From Lamprobacter sp964516305 (GTDB lineage: Bacteria; Pseudomonadota; Gammaproteobacteria; Chromatiales; Chromatiaceae), in contig CAZEZH010000116.1 of assembly GCA_964516305.1 (NCBI GenBank), positions 1-10,431 on the forward strand: a DNA stretch of 10,431 nt, given 5' to 3'. The position numbers and the translations under genes were made by a program. Positions 6,868-10,431 of the stretch are shown here, in pieces. Within the stretch, counting starts at the first letter, position 1, and each line of letters opens with the position of its first letter. Under the pieces are notes generated by a model. The model ran no database searches. It was not told the DNA's origin and worked only from the letters and a program-made list of their open reading frames with translations.

Positions 6868-6873
6868 ATCATA
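6868..6873 (-). promoter_or_regulatory. Candidate -10 box (TATGAT) of the ATPase gene at 6861
   Basis: On the minus strand TATGAT lies six bases before the ATG, and no purine-rich ribosome binding site is visible. This would suit a leaderless transcript. The sequence 17 bp further upstream is a poor -35, so the call is tentative. Confidence 0.3.
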
Positions 6874-6922
6874 GCACCGGGCCAGGTCGGGTTCGGTGAA
6901 CCGGGCGCTTGCCCAACCCACT

Positions 6923-6955
6923 GAGGCCGCAGGCTGGTGGACAGCCTGCGGCCTC
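6923..6955. terminator. Perfect 13-bp hairpin, terminator-like
   Basis: The arms gaggccgcaggct (6923-6935) and agcctgcggcctc (6943-6955) are fully complementary around a 7-base loop. Only TT follows on the plus strand, and no T-run follows on the minus strand, so it is not a textbook intrinsic terminator. No complete gene ends here in either direction: it lies 61 bp upstream of the minus-strand ATPase gene and just before the broken plus-strand ATPase fragment. It may be the terminator of a deleted gene or a palindromic repeat. Confidence 0.55.
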
Positions 6956-7665
6956 TTATCCCTGCTTGGCTAGATCAGCAGTCCGCCATCCAGTGCCGTG
7001 GGCAACGCCTGCCCGAGCACCTTGCCGACGCCATGGCGACCATCGTCACCGATATCGCCACCTCGGCCCAGGTCTGGCTTGGAGATGAGGAGCGGCCAGG
7101 TCACGCCCGGGAGGTACTCGCCAGCACCGCGCCTGGCTCGGCATTGAGCGTGTTTCTGAGTCAGTGGTGTCAACGCAGCGCGCAGCCCCTGGTGCTGTTG
7201 CTGGACGAGGTCGACGCCCTCGTTGGCGACACCCTACTCTCCTTGCTACGCCAACTCCGTGCCGGCTACCCGCAGCGCCCGACGGCGTTCCCGCAGACGG
7301 TCGTGCTCTGCGGCGTGCGCGATCTGCGCGACTACCGCATCCACGCCAGTTCCGAGCGCGCGGTCATCACCGGCGGCAGCGGCTTCAATATCAAGGCCAA
7401 GTCCCTGCGCCTGGGCGACTTCAGCGCCGAGGAGACCCGCACCCTGCTGCTGGAGCACACCCAGGAAACCGGGCAGGTCTTCACCCCGGAGGCGCTGGAG
7501 CAGGTCTGGACGCTGACCCTAGGCCAACCCTGGTTGGTCAATGCGCTGGCCTATCGCGCCTGTTTCGAGCTGCCCGACGGACGTGACCGGACCCAGCCGA
7601 TCAGGCGCATCGCCGCCTCGCCGCGCCGAAGTGGCGCAACGCTGGTGTCGCCAACCAACCACTGA
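6937..7665 (+). pseudogene. Middle part of an AAA ATPase ('LLLDEVDALVGD' family), broken at both ends
   Basis: The 242-codon frame opens with GTG inside the loop of the 6923-6955 hairpin, which is not a credible start. Recognisable family sequence includes Walker B LVLLLDEVDALVGD (85-98), LLRQLRAGYPQRP (103-115), VVLCGVRDLRDYRI (122-135), GGSGFNIKAKSLRLGDFS (146-163), EHTQETGQVFTPEALEQVW (173-191) and GQPWLVNALAY (196-206). The P-loop region that should precede it is absent, and the family pattern is lost after RDRTQPI (about 7590), where the frame runs into unrelated residues and TGA. The C-terminal tail seen at 1-128 is also missing. It belongs to the same family as that fragment, but nothing shows they were once one gene. 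The protein cannot bind ATP normally. Confidence 0.75.
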
Positions 7666-7683
7666 GCGACAAGATCCTACTGT

Positions 7684-7689
7684 TATGAT
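7684..7689 (+). promoter_or_regulatory. Candidate -10 box (TATGAT) for hflKC
   Basis: TATGAT lies 51 bp before the hflK ATG in the short gap after the broken ATPase fragment. A weak -35 (ctgagc, 7662-7667) sits 16 bp upstream. It is the best promoter candidate in the gap, but the evidence is limited to these hexamers. Confidence 0.3.
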
Positions 7690-7740
7690 GGATCAGGTGA
7701 ATACCACTCATCCGCGCCCCTTCCAGTATGAGACCCGCCC

Positions 7741-8820
7741 ATGATCCAGTCAGTCAGACCCAGTGGCAACGGCCAGTCCGAGCCACCCGACCTCGAGGCC
7801 CTGATCAGCTCCTTGCAGAGCAAGCTCGGCAATGCGTCGGGCAATGGGCGGATCAAGATCATCATCATCGCCGTCGCCATCGGGCTCGCGCTGATCTGGG
7901 GGGTGCTGTCGTCCTGGTACACGGTGCAGCCGGAGGAACGTGCCGTGGTCAAGCGCTTCGGTGCCGTGATCGGCATCAATGATCCGGGCCTGCACTTCAA
8001 GATCCCCTTCGGCGTGGATAGGGTCCAGTTCGTTGCCACCGAGCGGGTGCTGAAACAAGAGTTCGGCTTCCGCACCACCGGTACTGGCGAGGGCGGGCGC
8101 ACCACCTACAGCCCGCAGCAGTTCGAGGATGAATCGCTGATGCTGACCGGCGATCTCAACATGATCGACGTCGAATGGGTGGTGCAATACCGCATCAGCG
8201 ACCCGATCAAGTTCCTCTATCGGATGCGCGAGCCGACCCGCACGCTGCGCGACATCTCGGAGTCGGTGATGCGCCGCATTGTCGGCAACATGCTCGGTTC
8301 CGAGGTGCTGACGATCGGACGCGTCGAGATCCAGCAAATGGCCGGCGATGAGATCCAGGCGCTGATGGATGCCTATGATGCCGGGATCCGGATCAGTACC
8401 GTCGAGATGCAGGACGTGGTGCCGCCGCCGGCGGTGCAGCCGGCCTTCAACGAGGTCAACGAGGCCCGCCAGGAGCGCGAGCGGATGATCAACGAGGCGC
8501 AGAAGCGGGTGAACCAGGAGATCCCCAACGCCGAGGGTGCGGCGCTGCGCACCGTCGCCGAGGCCGAGGGCTATGCGACCGAGCGGGTCAATCGCGCCGA
8601 GGGCGAGAGCGCGCGCTTCTCGGCGGTGCTCGCGGAGTACCAGCAGGCACCGGACGTGACCCGCTCGCGGCTGTATCTCGAGACTCTGAACGCGGTATTG
8701 CCCAGGATCGGCCAAGTGCTGGTGGTGCAGGATGGACAGATGAGCCCCCTGCCCTTGCTCGACCTCAATCGCCCAACCCAGCCCCAGCCAACCCAATCAA
8801 CGACCGGAGGTGACCAATGA
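7741..8820 (+). CDS. hflK: HflK, SPFH-family modulator of the FtsH protease
   Basis: HflK and HflC form a large membrane-anchored complex on the periplasmic face of the inner membrane that encloses and modulates the FtsH protease. The product is 359 residues. A short N-terminal tail with PPDLEALISSLQSKLG (15-30) matches the conserved 'PPDL..' block of HflK. One membrane helix follows (about 38-57), then the SPFH/band-7 domain from YTVQPEERAVVKRFG (60-74) to VVPPPAVQPAFNEV (226-239), a coiled-coil region (240-300) with the AEAEGYA.ERVNRAEGE signature, and a Pro/Gln/Thr-rich tail. It lacks the glycine-rich MAWNEPGG-type start of the E. coli protein and is shorter than its 419 residues. The ribosome binding site is weak. 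It overlaps hflC by four bases. No hfq or hflX gene lies upstream, unlike in E. coli. Confidence 0.95.
   Translation: MIQSVRPSGNGQSEPPDLEALISSLQSKLGNASGNGRIKIIIIAVAIGLALIWGVLSSWYTVQPEERAVVKRFGAVIGINDPGLHFKIPFGVDRVQFVATERVLKQEFGFRTTGTGEGGRTTYSPQQFEDESLMLTGDLNMIDVEWVVQYRISDPIKFLYRMREPTRTLRDISESVMRRIVGNMLGSEVLTIGRVEIQQMAGDEIQALMDAYDAGIRISTVEMQDVVPPPAVQPAFNEVNEARQERERMINEAQKRVNQEIPNAEGAALRTVAEAEGYATERVNRAEGESARFSAVLAEYQQAPDVTRSRLYLETLNAVLPRIGQVLVVQDGQMSPLPLLDLNRPTQPQPTQSTTGGDQ
8806..8810 (+). promoter_or_regulatory. Ribosome binding site of hflC
   Basis: GGAGG lies six bases before the hflC ATG, within the last codons of hflK. Together with the ATGA overlap it suggests translational coupling, which would help keep HflK and HflC in balance. 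Confidence 0.7.
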
Positions 8821-9785
8821 AAGCGATCCTGATCGTCGTTGCGGCGTTGCTGCTGGTCGCTGCCAGTGCCTCGATGCTCTACACCGTCGATGAGGCCGAT
8901 CAGGCCATCATCGTGCAGTTTGGCGAACCCATCGGTGGCGTGATCACGGAGCCTGGCCTTAAGGTCAAGCTGCCCTGGCAGAACGTGCGTTACTTCGACA
9001 AGCGTCTGCTGGTCTGGGATGGCGATGTGACCCAAATCCCGACCCTGGGCCGGGAGTTCATCCTGGTGGATACCACCGCGCGCTGGCGCATCGCCGATCC
9101 GCTGTTGTTCCTGACCAGCGTCCGCGACGAGGCCGGGGCACGGACCCGTCTCGATGACATCATCGACTCGGTGGTGCGCGACATGGTCTCATCCACCGAG
9201 CTGGAGGAGATCGTGCGTTCGAAGGACTGGGAGGTCAATGTCGAAGACCTCGAAGACCCGACCCTGGCCGACCGCAGCGATGTGAACCTGGAGATGCAGC
9301 CCAAGCTCGGCCGGGAGTTGCTGGAGCAGGAGATCCTAACCCGCGCCCGCGCCTCGATGCCGGCACTCGGCATCGAGCTCGACGACGTGCGCATCAAGCG
9401 CGTCAACTACATCGACTCGGTGCGCCAGCAGGTCGAGCAGCGCATGATCGCCGAGCGCCAGTCCATCGCCGAGCGCTTCCGCTCCGAAGGTCGTGGTCGC
9501 AGCCAAGAGATCCTCGGCAATATGGAGCGGGACCTGCGCCGCATCCGCTCGGTCGCCGCGCGCGAGGCCGAGGAAATTCGCGGCGACGCGGACGCCGAGG
9601 CGACGCGCATCTATGGCGTCGCCTTTGGTGCCGACCCCGAGTTCTTCTCCTTCTTCCGCACGCTGGAGAGCTACCAGGCCCTCGGCGCCAACAGCACCCT
9701 GATGCTGCGAGCAGACTCCGACTTCTTCCGCTATTTGGAGCAATCCCAGAGACTGGAGTCATCTCAGGCGATGAGTCCGGAATAA
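8817..9785 (+). CDS. hflC: HflC, SPFH-family partner of HflK
   Basis: HflC assembles with HflK around FtsH in the inner membrane. The product is 322 residues: an N-terminal signal-anchor helix (about 3-22), the SPFH domain from YTVDEADQAIIVQFGEPIG (22-40) through PGLKVKLPWQNVRYFDKRLL (46-65) to ALGIELDDVRIKRVNY (183-198), then a long coiled-coil (200-265) and the family ending ATRIYGVAFGADPEFFSFFRTLESYQA (262-288). The start overlaps the hflK stop (ATGA). The coiled-coil contains GRGRSQEILGNMERDLRRIR (225-244) followed by EAEEIRGDADAEATRIYG. This resembles, from memory, the variant HflC type seen outside the enterobacteria, which is longer in this region than the classic form. The gene appears complete. 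Confidence 0.95.
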   Translation: MKAILIVVAALLLVAASASMLYTVDEADQAIIVQFGEPIGGVITEPGLKVKLPWQNVRYFDKRLLVWDGDVTQIPTLGREFILVDTTARWRIADPLLFLTSVRDEAGARTRLDDIIDSVVRDMVSSTELEEIVRSKDWEVNVEDLEDPTLADRSDVNLEMQPKLGRELLEQEILTRARASMPALGIELDDVRIKRVNYIDSVRQQVEQRMIAERQSIAERFRSEGRGRSQEILGNMERDLRRIRSVAAREAEEIRGDADAEATRIYGVAFGADPEFFSFFRTLESYQALGANSTLMLRADSDFFRYLEQSQRLESSQAMSPE

Positions 9786-9786
9786 C

Positions 9787-9951
9787 CCGGAATACCTGTT
9801 CGGACTGGAGCACCCCGGCAGCCTGGTGATCTTGGACGACCTACTGGGCCGTCGAGTGGCCCATGGCGTGGGGCTGCGGGTGACAGACACTCTCGGGGTT
9901 TTGCTCAAGGCTGAGCACATCGGAATGGCATCCTCCAAACCATTAGTCCAC
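9787..9951 (+). pseudogene. Remnant of a DUF3368 (PIN-like toxin) gene
   Basis: Just after the hflC stop, in a different frame, the plus strand encodes LEHPGSLVILDDLLGRRVAH, then GVGLRVTDTLGVLLKAEHIG and SSKPLV. This is the C-terminal half of DUF3368 proteins, whose pattern 'VILDD..ARRVAE.LGL.VTGTLGVLLKAK..G....V.PLLD' is followed closely. DUF3368 proteins are VapC/PIN-related and usually pair with a small UPF0175 antitoxin. Here the N-terminal half with the first catalytic acids, and any antitoxin, are absent, and no start codon or stop of its own is seen. It fills most of the 194-bp gap between hflC and dsbB. Confidence 0.7.
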
Positions 9952-9967
9952 GCCTGTCCATTTCAAA

Positions 9968-9974
9968 AAGGAGG
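9968..9974 (+). promoter_or_regulatory. Ribosome binding site of dsbB
   Basis: AAGGAGG lies five bases before the ATG at 9980, a near-consensus Shine-Dalgarno sequence that fixes the start of the partial gene. Confidence 0.75.
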
Positions 9975-9979
9975 ACCCA

Positions 9980-10431
9980 ATGGCACTGATCACGCATCGC
10001 CGGTTGTGGCTACTCATCGCCGGCAGCAGCGCGGCACTCGCGCTGGCAAGCATCCTGTTGACCGAATGGCTAGCGCTCGCGCCCTGCCATCTGTGCATCT
10101 TCCAACGCCTGATGTTCATGCTGTTGGCGCCGCTGGCGCTCATCGCGGCCTTCACCAGCGGCTGGACGCAGCGTGTCAGCGGTGCCCTCACTGCCCTGGC
10201 GGCGGCCGGGGGCGCGGCGACCGCCGGCTTCCAGACCTGGCTGCAGGCGCAGCCCGAGGGCAGCGTCTCCTGTCTTGGCCCGGACATGGGACCGATCGAG
10301 CATTTCGTCGAATGGCTCGGCAGGCTGCAACCGACTCTCTTTATGGCCACCGGCTTTTGCGAGGACCTGGCCCTGGTGATCCTCGGGCTATCACTCGCGC
10401 AATGGGCGCTACTGGCCTTCCTGTTGGCGCT
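9980..10431 (+). CDS. dsbB: Disulfide bond formation protein B (DsbB), 3' end outside window
   Basis: DsbB is an inner-membrane oxidase that reoxidises periplasmic DsbA and passes the electrons to quinone. The first 150 codons are visible, starting MALITHRRLWLLIAGSSAAL. Helix 1 (about 9-28) is followed by the periplasmic PCHLCIFQR motif with Cys36 and Cys39 (the CxxC pair), helices 2 and 3 (about 44-60 and 66-86), then the second redox pair Cys98 (SCLG) and Cys127 (FCEDL) in the second periplasmic loop, and the start of helix 4. The four cysteines correspond to Cys41, 44, 104 and 130 of E. coli DsbB, so the enzyme looks active. The gene runs off the window end. It has its own strong ribosome binding site and is separated from hflC by a DUF3368 remnant, so cotranscription with hflKC is uncertain. 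Confidence 0.93.
   Translation, partial: MALITHRRLWLLIAGSSAALALASILLTEWLALAPCHLCIFQRLMFMLLAPLALIAAFTSGWTQRVSGALTALAAAGGAATAGFQTWLQAQPEGSVSCLGPDMGPIEHFVEWLGRLQPTLFMATGFCEDLALVILGLSLAQWALLAFLLA

Noticed and set aside
6862..6921. Upstream start at 6921 for the second AAA/PD-(D/E)XK gene
   Set aside because: The extra 20 residues (MGWASARFTEPDLARCYDRP) do not fit the family, whose members start near the MQRKKLPIGLSTF sequence, and the stretch ends next to a hairpin.
2451..7665. A new defence operon built from the ATPase and nuclease genes
   Set aside because: The genes are on both strands, have large gaps, and several are broken; there is no operon-like arrangement to support a working multi-gene system.
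7750..8796. 348-codon minus-strand frame opposite hflK
   Set aside because: It mirrors hflK almost exactly; HflK is unmistakable and the antisense protein is His/Leu/Asp-rich with no domain.
1..10431. Search for tRNA, rRNA, CRISPR arrays, integrase or IS transposase genes
   Set aside because: No cloverleaf-like sequence, no regularly spaced repeats and no DDE or tyrosine-recombinase motifs were seen.

Overview
The window comes from a GC-rich proteobacterium. An hflK-hflC pair, a DsbB gene and several accessory families (AAA-like ATPases with PD-(D/E)XK tails, DUF4214 and choice-of-anchor U surface modules, DUF3368) together recall purple sulfur bacteria (Chromatiaceae and relatives). That placement rests on memory of the families, not on a marker gene.

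The window has two unlike halves. Positions 1 to about 7600 are an accessory patchwork made mostly of broken genes. In order: the C-terminal end of an AAA ATPase (1-128, +); a surface-type protein with a choice-of-anchor U domain and four DUF4214 repeats that has lost its N-terminus (138-1526, -); a 7TMR-DISM sensor that has lost its C-terminal half (1649-2392, -); a second short scrap of the same ATPase C-terminus (about 2434-2515, +) lying antisense to the end of the next gene; a large AAA-ATPase/PD-(D/E)XK protein (2451-4280, -); a fragment of a PD-(D/E)XK-like protein (4692-5129, +); an intact second AAA-ATPase/PD-(D/E)XK protein (5308-6861, -); a perfect 13-bp hairpin (6923-6955); and the middle part of an AAA ATPase of the same family as the first fragment (6937-7665, +).

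From 7741 to the end lies housekeeping envelope biology on the + strand. hflK and hflC overlap by four bases and encode the membrane SPFH complex that modulates the FtsH protease. dsbB, cut by the window end, encodes the quinone-linked oxidase of DsbA. Between hflC and dsbB lies a remnant of a DUF3368 (PIN-like toxin) gene, so the accessory debris also reaches into this half.

The genes of the first half do not form an obvious operon or pathway. I see no convincing new multi-gene system. The most informative signal is the mosaic itself: three fragments of one ATPase family (two sharing about 55 bp of near-identical DNA), two AAA/PD-(D/E)XK paralogues, and gene ends that stop abruptly at junctions.
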